A stretch of 64,000 nucleotides of DNA from Lutimaribacter_A marinistellae (GCF_042648365.1 NZ_JBHRXI010000001.1:558001-622000), one strand, 5' to 3'. Counted from the stretch's first letter, positions 52,489-61,340 are shown. Notes: generated by a model from the letters alone, not told the origin. Numbers and translations: made by a program.

Positions 52489-53252
52489 GGCGCGCCCGCG
52501 GGATCGGCCAGAAAGGCGAACATCGCATCGACCCAGACAGGCAGGATCACCGGCGTACAGATGAACAGAAGGAACAGCCCGGCCATGGTGATCGCCGGAG
52601 CCCCGACAAAGGCGACCATCAGTTGCGGCATGGCACGGTTGATGACGCCCAGTGCGAGGTTGTAGAGCAGCGAGGCGATCACGAAGGGCGTCGCAAGCGT
52701 AAAGGCCAGCCCGAAGCTCCGCGCGACCTGCGCCACGCCCCAACGCGCCATATCGGACGGCACAGGCAGATCACCGGCGGGGAACAGCGTGTAGGAATGG
52801 ATCAGGAACGCCGCCGCCCGGACATGCAGCCCGAGGATGAGCGCCAGTGTCGTCCCCGCCAGCGCCAGCAGCATTCCCATAGCGGGCAAAGGCTCTCCCG
52901 CGCCGCCCAGGAACTGCGACAAGGAGGTTGCCTGCGCCGCGATCGATCCCGCGGTCTGCAGCGCCAGAACGAACAGCCGGATCGCAACGCCCAGCGCAAG
53001 ACCCACGAGGATCTCGGGAATGGCAAAGGCAGCAAAGCCAAGCGGGCTGGCCGGTAATGGCATCTCTCCCACCGCGGGGGCCACGATCAGCGCAAAGACG
53101 ATGGCGATTGCCAGTTTGACCCGAACCGGGATGCTGCGCTCACCAAAGGCGGGCATCAGGGACACCACCGCCGACACCCGAAGGAACACGCCCAGCATCT
53201 GCCACAGCTCCTGCGTGGCCAGCGCGATCAGCGCGGGCGGCACCTCGATCAT
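52485..53252 (-). CDS. fliR: Flagellar export gate protein FliR
   Basis: A 255-residue membrane protein with about six helices: LRVSAVVSLMPAFGERSIPVRVKLAIAIVFALIVAPAV, GFAAFAIPEILVGLALGVAIRLFVLALQTAGSIAAQATSLS, TPFVIASLLYNLALGVINRAMPQLMVAFVGAPAITMAG. These are the FliR signature regions. ATGA overlap with flhA. Confidence 0.95.
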   Translation of the reverse strand: MIEVPPALIALATQELWQMLGVFLRVSAVVSLMPAFGERSIPVRVKLAIAIVFALIVAPAVGEMPLPASPLGFAAFAIPEILVGLALGVAIRLFVLALQTAGSIAAQATSLSQFLGGAGEPLPAMGMLLALAGTTLALILGLHVRAAAFLIHSYTLFPAGDLPVPSDMARWGVAQVARSFGLAFTLATPFVIASLLYNLALGVINRAMPQLMVAFVGAPAITMAGLFLLFICTPVILPVWVDAMFAFLADPAGAP

Positions 53253-55336
53253 GCGGCGACGACCCCGACCAGAGAGGGGCGCGCCTCCAACCCGATTTCC
53301 TCGAAGGACAGGACCGGGTTCGCGATCCCCCGCGCCCGCAGGATGGTGCGCAGGAATCGCCTGCGCCGCGTGGAGGTGACCATCGCCGGGTTAAGCCCCT
53401 GTTCGGCCGATTGGCTCAGCCGCTGCGCCACACCGTCCGCCAACCGGTTGAACAGGTCCGGCGGCAGGGCCACGTCCAACCCGCCCGGCGCACCCTCGAT
53501 CTGGTAGGCGGCAAAGGTGTCTTCCCACTCGGGGGCAAGCTGCACGAGAGGAATGGTTCCGTCCTCGCGCTTGAGGTCGGCGACGAGCTGGAAGCCCAAC
53601 CGCTGCCGCACCTGCTCGCAGATCGATTCCGGCTGGGTGGTGAACAGCCGCGCCTCGGCAATCGTCTCAAGGATCAGCGGCATGTTGCGGATCGACACCC
53701 GTTCGTCCAGCAGCAGCCGCAGAACCGCGTGCAGCGTGTCGATCGGCACCTTGTCGGGGATCAGTTCGTCCAGCAGCTTGCGATTGGCCTCGGCGCGGAC
53801 CGGGTCGCTCAACCGCGTCATCTCGCTCAACAGGCGCCGCAGCGATTTCAGCGTCAACAGGCGCGAGAAGTTCTGCTTGATCACCTCCAGCAGGTGCGTG
53901 GCCAGGATTTCAGGCGGCGAAACGATGGTCGCCCCCGACAGCGCGGCGGTCTCCTGGTCCCTGGGCAGGATCCAGCGGGCCGGCGCGCCATAGACAGGCT
54001 CCGTCACGTCGGTGCCCTCGGGCAGAAGGTCGGGCGCGTCGGTCATGAGGGCAAGCACGAGGTCGGGATGCAGCACACCGCGCACCTGCTCCACGCCATG
54101 CACCTTGATGACATAGGTTCCGCTTGGCAGCTCGGCGCTGTCGGTCAGCCGGATCTCGGGCAGGATCAGTCCATAGGCCGAGGCGACATGCGTCCGCATG
54201 TTCGCGATCCGCGCGTCCAGCCCCGTTCCGGGATCCAGCGCCATGCCGACAAGATCTGGCGCGAATTCAAGGTGCACGTCATCGAGGTCGAGAATGTCGC
54301 CTATGGCCTGTTTCGGGGGGGCGGACTGGTCCTGCTCGGGCTCGATCCGCCGCTCGGCCTCCTCCTTCTGCTTGCGGTGCATCACCCAGGCCGCGCCGCC
54401 CAGCACCCCGCCGCCGAGGATGAAGGGCAGAAAGGGCAGGCCCGGCACCAGCGCAAACAGCGCCATCAGCCCTGCAACCGTTGCCAGAGCCGCCGGGTGC
54501 CGCCCCAGTTGCGAGAAGAGCGCATCATCCGTGGCCCCGGTCGTACCGCCCCGCGCCAGCAGCAGCGCCGACGCGATCGAGATGATGACGGCGGGGATCT
54601 GGCTGACCAGCCCGTCGCCCACCGTCAGGATCGCATAGGTCTCGAACGCGGCGCCCATTGGCATTCCGTGCACGATAACGCCCATCACCAGGCCCATCAC
54701 GAGGTTCAGCAGCGTGATCAGCAACCCCGCAACTGCGTCGCCCTTGACGAATTTCGAGGCCCCGTCGAGCGATCCGAAAAAGGTCGTCTCCTGCTGTTCG
54801 CGTTCCCGTCGTTCGCGGGCCTCCTGGTGGTCGATGGCCCCGGCGGACATGTCGCTGTCGATGGCCAACTGCTTGCCCGGCATCCCGTCCAGCGCAAAGC
54901 GCGCGCCCACTTCGGCCATCCGGGCCGCGCCCTTGGTGATGACCATGAAATTCACGATCAGCAACACGCCAAAGACCACCAGCCCCAGAAAGATCGAGCC
55001 GCCCATCACGAATTGCGCGAACCCTTCGATCACGTCCCCGGCGGCATTGGGCCCGGTATGCCCCTGCCCGATGATCAGCTTGGTCGAAGAGACGTTGAGC
55101 GACAGCCGCAGCATCAGCGAGGCCAACAGGATCGTCGGGAAGGCCGAGAAATCCAGCGGCCGCTCGATGAACAGCGTCAGGGTAAAGATCAGGATGGCGA
55201 GCGCGAAAGAGGCCGCCAGTCCGATATCCAGCACCCAGGCGGGCATCGGCAGGATCATCATGACGATGATCGCCATCAGCGCCAGTGCCAGCAGAACGGT
55301 CGGAGAGAACAGCGCCCGGGCGTCGATTTTCGGCAT
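53249..55336 (-). CDS. flhA: Flagellar export protein FlhA
   Basis: A 695-residue FlhA: eight N-terminal membrane helices with the FHIPEP-region equivalent (FPTILLASLMLRLSLNVSSTKLI, RMAEVGARFALDGMPGKQLAIDSDMSAGAIDHQEARERR) and a large cytoplasmic docking domain for export substrates. It lies 10 bases after the lytic transglycosylase gene. GTGGG precedes the ATG at 55336. The 649-codon antisense open frame inside it is a shadow. Confidence 0.96.
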   Translation of the reverse strand: MPKIDARALFSPTVLLALALMAIIVMMILPMPAWVLDIGLAASFALAILIFTLTLFIERPLDFSAFPTILLASLMLRLSLNVSSTKLIIGQGHTGPNAAGDVIEGFAQFVMGGSIFLGLVVFGVLLIVNFMVITKGAARMAEVGARFALDGMPGKQLAIDSDMSAGAIDHQEARERREREQQETTFFGSLDGASKFVKGDAVAGLLITLLNLVMGLVMGVIVHGMPMGAAFETYAILTVGDGLVSQIPAVIISIASALLLARGGTTGATDDALFSQLGRHPAALATVAGLMALFALVPGLPFLPFILGGGVLGGAAWVMHRKQKEEAERRIEPEQDQSAPPKQAIGDILDLDDVHLEFAPDLVGMALDPGTGLDARIANMRTHVASAYGLILPEIRLTDSAELPSGTYVIKVHGVEQVRGVLHPDLVLALMTDAPDLLPEGTDVTEPVYGAPARWILPRDQETAALSGATIVSPPEILATHLLEVIKQNFSRLLTLKSLRRLLSEMTRLSDPVRAEANRKLLDELIPDKVPIDTLHAVLRLLLDERVSIRNMPLILETIAEARLFTTQPESICEQVRQRLGFQLVADLKREDGTIPLVQLAPEWEDTFAAYQIEGAPGGLDVALPPDLFNRLADGVAQRLSQSAEQGLNPAMVTSTRRRRFLRTILRARGIANPVLSFEEIGLEARPSLVGVVAA

Positions 55337-55346
55337 TCCCACGCCC

Positions 55347-56036
55347 TTAGAACCGGATGAAGGGCGTAACCGCACCCGAGACCGGCACCAGCGAACCCAG
55401 TCGCGGCGCATCCGCCACGGGCTCACGCGCGACGGTCAAAGGTGCGGGCGCGGATCGGGCCGGGGCGGGTCGCGACGTGCCGACATCGGCGCGCACCCGG
55501 TCGAACTTGGCCCGGTAGATCCGCGCATAGGATTCGGTGCGCGAATGATACGCCCCCGCCGCCGCACTCCACGACCCCAGTTCCCCATGCAGCCGCGCCA
55601 GGAACCGCGCGGCGTAATCGGCATTCGCATCGGGGTCGAACATCGCGTCGATCGAACGGAACCCCTCGGAATGCCAGCGATAGTTGATCTGGAAACAGCC
55701 GACATCGAAACTGCGCGCGCCGCCCTTGAAGATGCGAAAGACAAAGGCCTGCGCCGCGTCCCTGCTTGCGAACCAATGCCCCTCGCCATCGTGATTGACC
55801 GTCCAGGGCCAGGGCATCAACTCGCCGCCCTTGCTGCGCCCGGTCTCGACCCGCGTGATGGCCATCATAACATCCAGCGGCACGCCATGACGCTCGGCCG
55901 CCACGCGCGCCGCCCGGTCGCAGCGCTGCGCGACGCGTGGTTCCACCGCCGCGGCCAGCGGACCCGCAAGGGCGCAGCCCATCACCCACAGGACAAGACC
56001 CCGCCACACAGGCGGGAGGAGACGTGTCGCTGGCAT
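55347..56036 (-). CDS. Flagellar lytic transglycosylase (SltF-like)
   Basis: A 229-residue secreted protein: hydrophobic signal (VWRGLVLWVMGCALAGPLAAA), then a transglycosylase SLT domain with the catalytic glutamate in MMAITRVETGR (about residue 64), VGCFQINYRWHSEGF, and AARFLARLHGELGSWSAAAGAYHS. A proline/alanine-rich C-terminal tail follows. First gene of the SltF-flhA-fliR-flhB-FliJ operon, so it probably opens the cell wall for the rod, as the Rhodobacter sphaeroides SltF does. Confidence 0.88.
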   Translation of the reverse strand: MPATRLLPPVWRGLVLWVMGCALAGPLAAAVEPRVAQRCDRAARVAAERHGVPLDVMMAITRVETGRSKGGELMPWPWTVNHDGEGHWFASRDAAQAFVFRIFKGGARSFDVGCFQINYRWHSEGFRSIDAMFDPDANADYAARFLARLHGELGSWSAAAGAYHSRTESYARIYRAKFDRVRADVGTSRPAPARSAPAPLTVAREPVADAPRLGSLVPVSGAVTPFIRF

Positions 56037-56087
56037 TCTGCCGCTCCCCGGAATCGTTCGCTCCCGGGCACGCTAGCGGCGCGCAGG

Positions 56088-56102
56088 TTTACAGGAGGTT
56101 AG
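56088..56102. promoter_or_regulatory. Weak CtrA-like site before the SltF-flhA operon
   Basis: TTTACAGGAGGTTAG matches 6 of 8 fixed bases of TTAA-N7-TTAA, 52-66 bases upstream of the SltF start, the same spacing as the other flagellar sites. It overlaps the end of gcvT. Confidence 0.4.
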
Positions 56103-57193
56103 CCGCGCTTGTAGTTCTGCGTGACGAAAGGCAGCGCCACGACCTCGGCCGGGTTGACCTTGCCCCGGATCATCAGGTCCAGCTTGGTGCCCGGTTCGGC
56201 ATGCTCCGCCGCCACGTATCCCATGGCGACCGGTGCGCCCACCGTCGGCCCGAACCCGCCCGAGGTGATCGTGCCGACCGGCGCATCGCCAACGCGGATC
56301 TCGACACCCTGTCGCGCCGGGGCACGGCCTTCGGGCTTGATGCCTACCAGGCGCCGCGCCGGACCCTCGGCCAGTTCACGCCCGATCCGTTCGGCCCCCG
56401 GATAGCCGCCCTCTTCGCGGCGACGTTTCTGGATTGCCCAGGTCAGCCCCGCCTCGATGGGAGAGGTCGTGCGGTCGATGTCGTTACCATAAAGGCACAG
56501 CCCCGCCTCCAGCCGCAGCGAATCGCGCGCACCCAGCCCGGCAGGCGCGCAGTCGTCATGCGCCAGCAAGCGCCGCGCCAGCCCCTCGGCCTCGTTCGCC
56601 GGAACCGAAATCTCGAATCCATCTTCCCCGGTATAGCCCAGCCGCGATACGCGGCAGGTGACGCCGCCGGTCTCGGCCACCATCGTCTCCATGAAATTCA
56701 GCTCGCGCACCGCCGGACACAGCTCTGCCAGAACCGCCTCGGCCGCCGGTCCCTGCAGGGCGATCAGCGCCTGATCCGTCAGTTCGATCACCTCGACGCC
56801 CTTCAGGCTCGCGCGCATGTGCGGGATGTCCTGGTCCCGCAGCGCCGCGTTGACCACGACATAGAGGTGATCCCCCGCGTTCGACAAGATCAGGTCATCG
56901 AGGATCCCGCCCGTCTCGTCGGTGAAAAAGGAATAGCGCGCCTTGCCCTCCTTGAGCGTGGTAAAGGCCTGCGGGCACAGCCGCTCCATCCCTTCGGCGG
57001 CGCCGTCGCCTTGTAGCACGACCTGCCCCATGTGCGACACGTCGAACAGCGCGGCCTTTTCGCGGCATTGCTTGTGCTCGGCCATGATCCCCGCCGGGTA
57101 TTGCACCGGCATCTCCCACCCCGCAAAGCCCACCATCTTGCCGCCAAGTTCGACATGCAGGTCATGCAGGGGGGTGCGTTTGAGGTCGCTCAT
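56099..57193 (-). CDS. gcvT: Glycine cleavage system aminomethyltransferase GcvT (orphan)
   Basis: A 364-residue T-protein: HVELGGKMVGFAGWEMPVQY, ALFDVSHMGQV, GGILDDLILS, LALQGP-type LIALQGPAAE, SRLGYTGEDGFEI and LRLEAGLCLYGND. It transfers the methylene group of aminomethyl-GcvH to tetrahydrofolate. I considered DMSP demethylase (DmdA) but the canonical GcvT motifs are intact. gcvH and gcvP are not adjacent, which is unusual for this operon. The start at 57193 is set by GGAAAGG upstream and the family N-terminus. Confidence 0.93.
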   Translation of the reverse strand: MSDLKRTPLHDLHVELGGKMVGFAGWEMPVQYPAGIMAEHKQCREKAALFDVSHMGQVVLQGDGAAEGMERLCPQAFTTLKEGKARYSFFTDETGGILDDLILSNAGDHLYVVVNAALRDQDIPHMRASLKGVEVIELTDQALIALQGPAAEAVLAELCPAVRELNFMETMVAETGGVTCRVSRLGYTGEDGFEISVPANEAEGLARRLLAHDDCAPAGLGARDSLRLEAGLCLYGNDIDRTTSPIEAGLTWAIQKRRREEGGYPGAERIGRELAEGPARRLVGIKPEGRAPARQGVEIRVGDAPVGTITSGGFGPTVGAPVAMGYVAAEHAEPGTKLDLMIRGKVNPAEVVALPFVTQNYKRG

Positions 57194-57241
57194 GATCAGG
57201 GCCTTTCCAAAAGGTGTTTCGCGGTCGCCTTGTTTCCTATA

Positions 57242-57252
57242 GTGGAATCCAC
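57242..57252. promoter_or_regulatory. Palindrome GTGGAATCCAC between gcvT and the glucosylglycerate genes
   Basis: A perfect 5-1-5 inverted repeat 49 bases before gcvT on the minus strand, in the divergent promoter region. It could be an operator for gcvT or for the plus-strand genes; no glycine riboswitch pattern was seen. Confidence 0.4.
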
Positions 57253-57386
57253 CACGTTCAAACCGTTTTTCCGGGCCAACTGCTGCGACGGTCCTGCGCG
57301 CAAATGGCCGCAGAGACCTTGTTTCGGCTTTCGCGCTGGCCAAAACTGGCGCAATCCGGTTACGCGCGATGCAAGGTCTGGCTGCG

Positions 57387-58160
57387 ATGGTCCCGCCCCT
57401 TTCACTTCTGGTCTTTTCCGATCTCGACGGGACGCTTCTCGATCACCGCGATTACAGCTGGGACGCGGCCCGGCCCGGTCTCGATGCGCTCAGGCAGATG
57501 GGCGCGGGCCTCGTGCTGGCAAGCAGCAAGACCGCGGCCGAGATTGCCCCGCTCAGGGCCGCAATGGGCGCCTCCGACTGGCCCGCCATCGTGGAAAACG
57601 GTGCGGGTATTCTCTGGCCCGGCGATGCCGCCGGAAACGACCGGGACCAGTATGACCGCCTGCGCGCCGTGCTGCACGATGCGCCAAGGGAGTTCACCGG
57701 TTTCGGCGACATGACCGCGGAACAGATTTCCCGGCACACCGGCCTGCCGGTCGAGGCCGCCACACGCGCCGCCAATCGTCAGTTCAGCGAACCGGGGCTC
57801 TGGACGGGCAGCGAGGCCGATCTCGACGCCTTTCTGAACGCTATCGCGCGACAAGGCATCCACGCGCGCCGTGGCGGGCGGTTCCTCACGCTGTCCTTCG
57901 GGCGAACCAAGGCCGACGCCATGGCCGAGGTCACCGCCCGCCTGCGCCCGGCCCGCACCATCGCGCTTGGCGATGCGCCCAACGATGTCGAGATGATCGA
58001 GGCCGCCGATCGCGGCGTCATCATCCGCAACCCCGATGCCCCGCCCATACCCCCCTTGCCGGGCGAGGCACAGGGAACCATCCACAGGACGACGCGTTCC
58101 GGCCCCGCGGGCTGGTCCGACGCGATCACCCGCCTGGTAGACGAGATTTCACGACATTAA
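57387..58160 (+). CDS. HAD-IIB phosphatase, glucosyl-/mannosyl-3-phosphoglycerate phosphatase type
   Basis: A 257-residue HAD phosphatase: the DxDGT nucleophile motif is D12-L-D14-GTLL, a serine-threonine motif SSKTAAE near 50, and ALGDAPNDVEM with the metal aspartates near 195. The family dephosphorylates glycosyl-3-phosphoglycerate. The next gene is a matching synthase and the convergent gene is a likely glucosylglycerate phosphorylase, so glucosylglycerate is the probable product. ATG 57387 is preferred (AAGGTC upstream); 57369 is possible. Confidence 0.85.
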   Translation: MVPPLSLLVFSDLDGTLLDHRDYSWDAARPGLDALRQMGAGLVLASSKTAAEIAPLRAAMGASDWPAIVENGAGILWPGDAAGNDRDQYDRLRAVLHDAPREFTGFGDMTAEQISRHTGLPVEAATRAANRQFSEPGLWTGSEADLDAFLNAIARQGIHARRGGRFLTLSFGRTKADAMAEVTARLRPARTIALGDAPNDVEMIEAADRGVIIRNPDAPPIPPLPGEAQGTIHRTTRSGPAGWSDAITRLVDEISRH

Positions 58161-58172
58161 GGACGAGGCGCC

Positions 58173-59408
58173 ATGGCCGATTTTCAGCAGAACGGTAACA
58201 TCACCACCTTGCACAACCTGCGGTGCCGCCGGCCCGAACACCTCACGCACGAGATCGCGGTGATGGCCGAGACCCGCAAGATCACGCTGATCCTGCCCAG
58301 CCTCTATTCCGAACTCGAAGGCCCCGCGCTGCCCGGCATCCTCGACGAGCTGTCCAAGGTCTCCTACCTCCACCGCATCATCATCGGACTCGACCAGGCC
58401 GACGAGGCGCAATACCGCCATGCCCGCGCGTTCTTCTCTCGCCTGCCGCAGGATCACGTGGTGGTCTGGAACGACAGCCCGCGCCTGACGGCCCTGCAAT
58501 CGCGCCTTGCCGATCTGGGCCTCGGCCCGGTGGAGCCGGGCAAGGGCAAGAACGTCTGGTCCTGCATCGGCTACATGCTCGCGCGCGCCGATTCCTCGAT
58601 CATGGCGATCCACGATTGCGACATCCTCACCTACCGGCGCGAGATGCTCGACCGGCTGGTCTACCCGGTGGTCAACCCGTCCTTCCCCTACCAGATGGCC
58701 AAGGGCTTCTACCCCCGCGTCGGCCCCGACAAGCTCAACGGCCGCGTCACGCGCCTGCTGGTCAGCCCACTGCTGATCGCGCTGAAAAAGGTGATCGGCG
58801 ACCGCGACTACATCGATTACCTGCGCAGCTTCCGCTACCCGCTCTCGGGCGAATTCGCCATGCGCACACCGGTGCTCGCCGATCTCCGTATCCCGTCCGA
58901 CTGGGGGCTTGAAATCGGCGTGCTGTCCGAGGCGTGGCGCAACCTCGCGCCGAAATCGGTCTGCCAGGTCGAAATCGCAGACAATTACGACCACAAGCAT
59001 CAGGATCTCTCGCCCGAGGATGCCAGCCGCGGCCTCAGCCGCATGTCGACCGACATCTGCAAGGCGATCTTCCGCAAGCTTGCCGCCGATGGCACGGTCT
59101 TCACGCCCAACACGTTCCGCACGCTCAAAGCCACCTATTACCGCTCGGCTCTGGACCTGCTCGAAGGGTACTACTCGGATGCGCGAATGAACGGGCTCAG
59201 CCTCGACCGCCACAAGGAAGAGAAATCCATCGAACTGTTCGCCGAGAACCTGATCCGCGCGGGCCAGATCTTTCTCGACAAGCCGAACGAAACGCCCTTC
59301 ATCCCTACGTGGAACCGGGTACACGCGGCCGATCCGCAATTCCTCGGGGACATGGTCGAGGCCGTCGCCGCCGATCTGGACGAATTCACGCCTGCGGGTA
59401 ATTCGTGA
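58173..59408 (+). CDS. Glucosyl-3-phosphoglycerate synthase-like glycosyltransferase
   Basis: A 411-residue GT-A glycosyltransferase: LPSLYSELEGPAL near residue 41, a metal/nucleotide HDCD (148 and 150), PGKGKNVWSCIGYML before it, and EFAMRTPVLADLRIPSDWGLEIGVLSE. This matches GpgS-type enzymes that join NDP-glucose to 3-phosphoglycerate. It follows the phosphatase by 12 bases. Glucosylglycerate is a compatible solute, often used in salt stress under nitrogen limitation. Donor sugar is not proven by sequence. Confidence 0.85.
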   Translation: MADFQQNGNITTLHNLRCRRPEHLTHEIAVMAETRKITLILPSLYSELEGPALPGILDELSKVSYLHRIIIGLDQADEAQYRHARAFFSRLPQDHVVVWNDSPRLTALQSRLADLGLGPVEPGKGKNVWSCIGYMLARADSSIMAIHDCDILTYRREMLDRLVYPVVNPSFPYQMAKGFYPRVGPDKLNGRVTRLLVSPLLIALKKVIGDRDYIDYLRSFRYPLSGEFAMRTPVLADLRIPSDWGLEIGVLSEAWRNLAPKSVCQVEIADNYDHKHQDLSPEDASRGLSRMSTDICKAIFRKLAADGTVFTPNTFRTLKATYYRSALDLLEGYYSDARMNGLSLDRHKEEKSIELFAENLIRAGQIFLDKPNETPFIPTWNRVHAADPQFLGDMVEAVAADLDEFTPAGNS

Positions 59409-61137
59409 TCCACCGACACTGGTAAGGCGCAAAGGCGATCTCCCCGCCCGCGCGCCCGACCACCTCGCCGGTCAGGGCATCGACCCATGTTTCGCCATCG
59501 ATCAGGTTCACATCCATCGGATTGATCCGCACCGGCTCAGCCGAGACGTTGTGAATCGCGAAAATCGACTGGCTGCGGTCCAGGCTCTGCCGCCAGACAC
59601 CGAACAGCCGATGATCCAGGTGCAGGGTGAATTGCGTCGCGTTGGGGTGGAACCCCGGCTGGCGCGCACGCAGCCGCAGACGCCGCGACATTTCCGACAG
59701 GACCCGCGCCTGGTCGGACCCGGGATCGGCCAGCCGCGCCAGCAGGTCCGGATAATACCAGTGATGCCTGTTGATCGCCCGGTTCATGCCGCGACGGCTG
59801 ACCGCTTCGTGATCGTTCGGCGTGGCCAGCATCGAATGGATGTAAAAGGCCGGGATCCCCTCCAGCGACATCACGATGGTCTGCGAGCAGATGAACCGCG
59901 CCAGGTGGAATTGGTCCTCTCCGGCAAAGGTCGCGCGCATCGCTTCGAAATAGCCGCAATTGATCTCGTAAGGCGCCTCGCCGCCGCCGGGCAGCGCGCG
60001 CATCGACACCAGCCCGCCCTGCGCGCGCACCGTCTCGATCATCTTCGCGATCTCGCCCTCGGGCAACAGCCCCTCGACCGGGCGCATCCCGATCCCGTCG
60101 TGACTGGCGCTGAAATTCAGATAGGCACAGCCCAGCTGTGCAGGCGGCATCGCCGATTGCCAGCGATGCAGGTACTCGGCCGTGCCCGACTGCATCGCAT
60201 GCAGGATCAGCGGCGGCAGCGGAAAATTGTAGACGGCATGCGCCTCGTTCCGGTTGCCGAAATAGCTCAGGTTTTCGGCCCGCGGCACATTCGTTTCGGT
60301 CAGCAGAACGACGGTCTCGGTCGTGTAATCCGCCAGCAGCCGCAGCAGCTGTACGATGGCATGGGTCTGCGGCAGGTGGATGCAGGTCGTGCCGACCTCC
60401 TTCCAGATAAAGGCCACGGCATCCAGCCGCAGGATCCGCACGCCCTTGTCGATATGCAGCCGGATGATGCGCAGCATCTCCAGCAGAACCTCGGGGTTGC
60501 TGAAATCGAGGTCCACCTGGTCATGGCTGAACGTGCACCATACATGCCGCTCGCCGTATTTCGTCTCGACCTTGCGCAGCAGCGGCGTGGTCCGTGGCCG
60601 GACGACCGCACTCAGGTCATCCGATGGCAGCGCCTCGAAAAAGAAGCGGTCATGCGGCGCGCGTCCCTGAAGGTAGTTGTTGAACCACGTCCCCTGGCTC
60701 GACACGTGGTTCAGCACGAGGTCCGACATCAGGTGGAACCGCTCGGCGATCCGGCCGATATCCTCCCAGTCGCCCAGCTGCCCGTTGACGGTGTAGTAAT
60801 CCGTCACCGCGAACCCGTCATCCGACGTGTAGGGAAAGAAGGGCAGGATATGCACCCCGTTCACCACGCCCTGCAGATGCCGCGCCAGAAAATCGTGCAG
60901 CACGTCCAGCGGCTTGTGCACCTTGTCCTCGATCGAGTTGCCATAGGTGATAAGGACGCTGTCCTTTTCTGACCACAGCCTGTTGCCGGGCCGCCGCCCC
61001 TGCTTGCGCCGGTGCGTTCCTTCCGGCCAGAAGGCCGCGATGATCTGCGCCGCCAGATGCTGGGCGTCGTGGTCGGGATAGATATGGCCCAACAGGTCGG
61101 ACAGCCGCCGCGAGAAACTGGGGTTGAGCGTGGTCAC
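59386..61137 (-). CDS. GH13 sucrose phosphorylase-family enzyme, probable glucosylglycerate phosphorylase
   Basis: A 583-residue alpha-amylase-type phosphorylase (GH13_18): VHILPFFPYTSDDGFAVTDY, catalytic nucleophile Asp239 (RILRLDAVAF), acid/base Glu281 (LLTETNVP) and a third carboxylate in SASHDG. Glucosylglycerate phosphorylases and sucrose phosphorylases share this fold. Gene context (convergent synthase and phosphatase, ends overlapping by 23 bases) favours glucosylglycerate. It would split it into glucose-1-phosphate and glycerate. Repeats upstream suggest tight regulation. Confidence 0.82.
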   Translation of the reverse strand: MTTLNPSFSRRLSDLLGHIYPDHDAQHLAAQIIAAFWPEGTHRRKQGRRPGNRLWSEKDSVLITYGNSIEDKVHKPLDVLHDFLARHLQGVVNGVHILPFFPYTSDDGFAVTDYYTVNGQLGDWEDIGRIAERFHLMSDLVLNHVSSQGTWFNNYLQGRAPHDRFFFEALPSDDLSAVVRPRTTPLLRKVETKYGERHVWCTFSHDQVDLDFSNPEVLLEMLRIIRLHIDKGVRILRLDAVAFIWKEVGTTCIHLPQTHAIVQLLRLLADYTTETVVLLTETNVPRAENLSYFGNRNEAHAVYNFPLPPLILHAMQSGTAEYLHRWQSAMPPAQLGCAYLNFSASHDGIGMRPVEGLLPEGEIAKMIETVRAQGGLVSMRALPGGGEAPYEINCGYFEAMRATFAGEDQFHLARFICSQTIVMSLEGIPAFYIHSMLATPNDHEAVSRRGMNRAINRHHWYYPDLLARLADPGSDQARVLSEMSRRLRLRARQPGFHPNATQFTLHLDHRLFGVWRQSLDRSQSIFAIHNVSAEPVRINPMDVNLIDGETWVDALTGEVVGRAGGEIAFAPYQCRWITNYPQA

Positions 61138-61230
61138 GTCTTCGGTCCTTGGGTCATTGCGCGATGCTTGAACAGCCCGGCGCGCCTGTCAACCGCACCT
61201 CGCAACCCTGCGCGGACAGAGCTTGCCACG

Positions 61231-61283
61231 ACCCGCACGGTTGAAAGGAAAAGGTAAATTTTGTGCAAACCCGCACGGGTTTG
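61231..61283. promoter_or_regulatory. Operator-like repeats upstream of the GH13 phosphorylase
   Basis: ACCCGCACGG occurs at 61231-61240 and again at 61269-61278, 38 bases apart. The second copy is the core of a perfect 8-2-8 inverted repeat CAAACCCG-CA-CGGGTTTG at 61266-61283. They sit 94-146 bases before the phosphorylase start on the minus strand. A LacI-type repressor with two operators would fit, but no regulator gene is adjacent. Confidence 0.55.
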
Positions 61284-61340
61284 AGCGCCCGAACGGCCCT
61301 TGCCGGTCACGTCACGTGAATGGCGCGGGGCGCGACACTT

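Noticed and set aside
53411..55360. 649-codon plus-strand open frame opposite flhA
   Set aside because: It is the antisense of a clear FlhA gene; its Arg/Gln/His-rich translation has no domain and reflects GC-rich codon bias.
56099..57193. DMSP demethylase DmdA
   Set aside because: The N-terminal and central motifs are those of true GcvT proteins, not the diverged DmdA sequence.
57194..57386. Glycine riboswitch upstream of gcvT
   Set aside because: I could not find the tandem aptamer pattern; only a short palindrome is visible.
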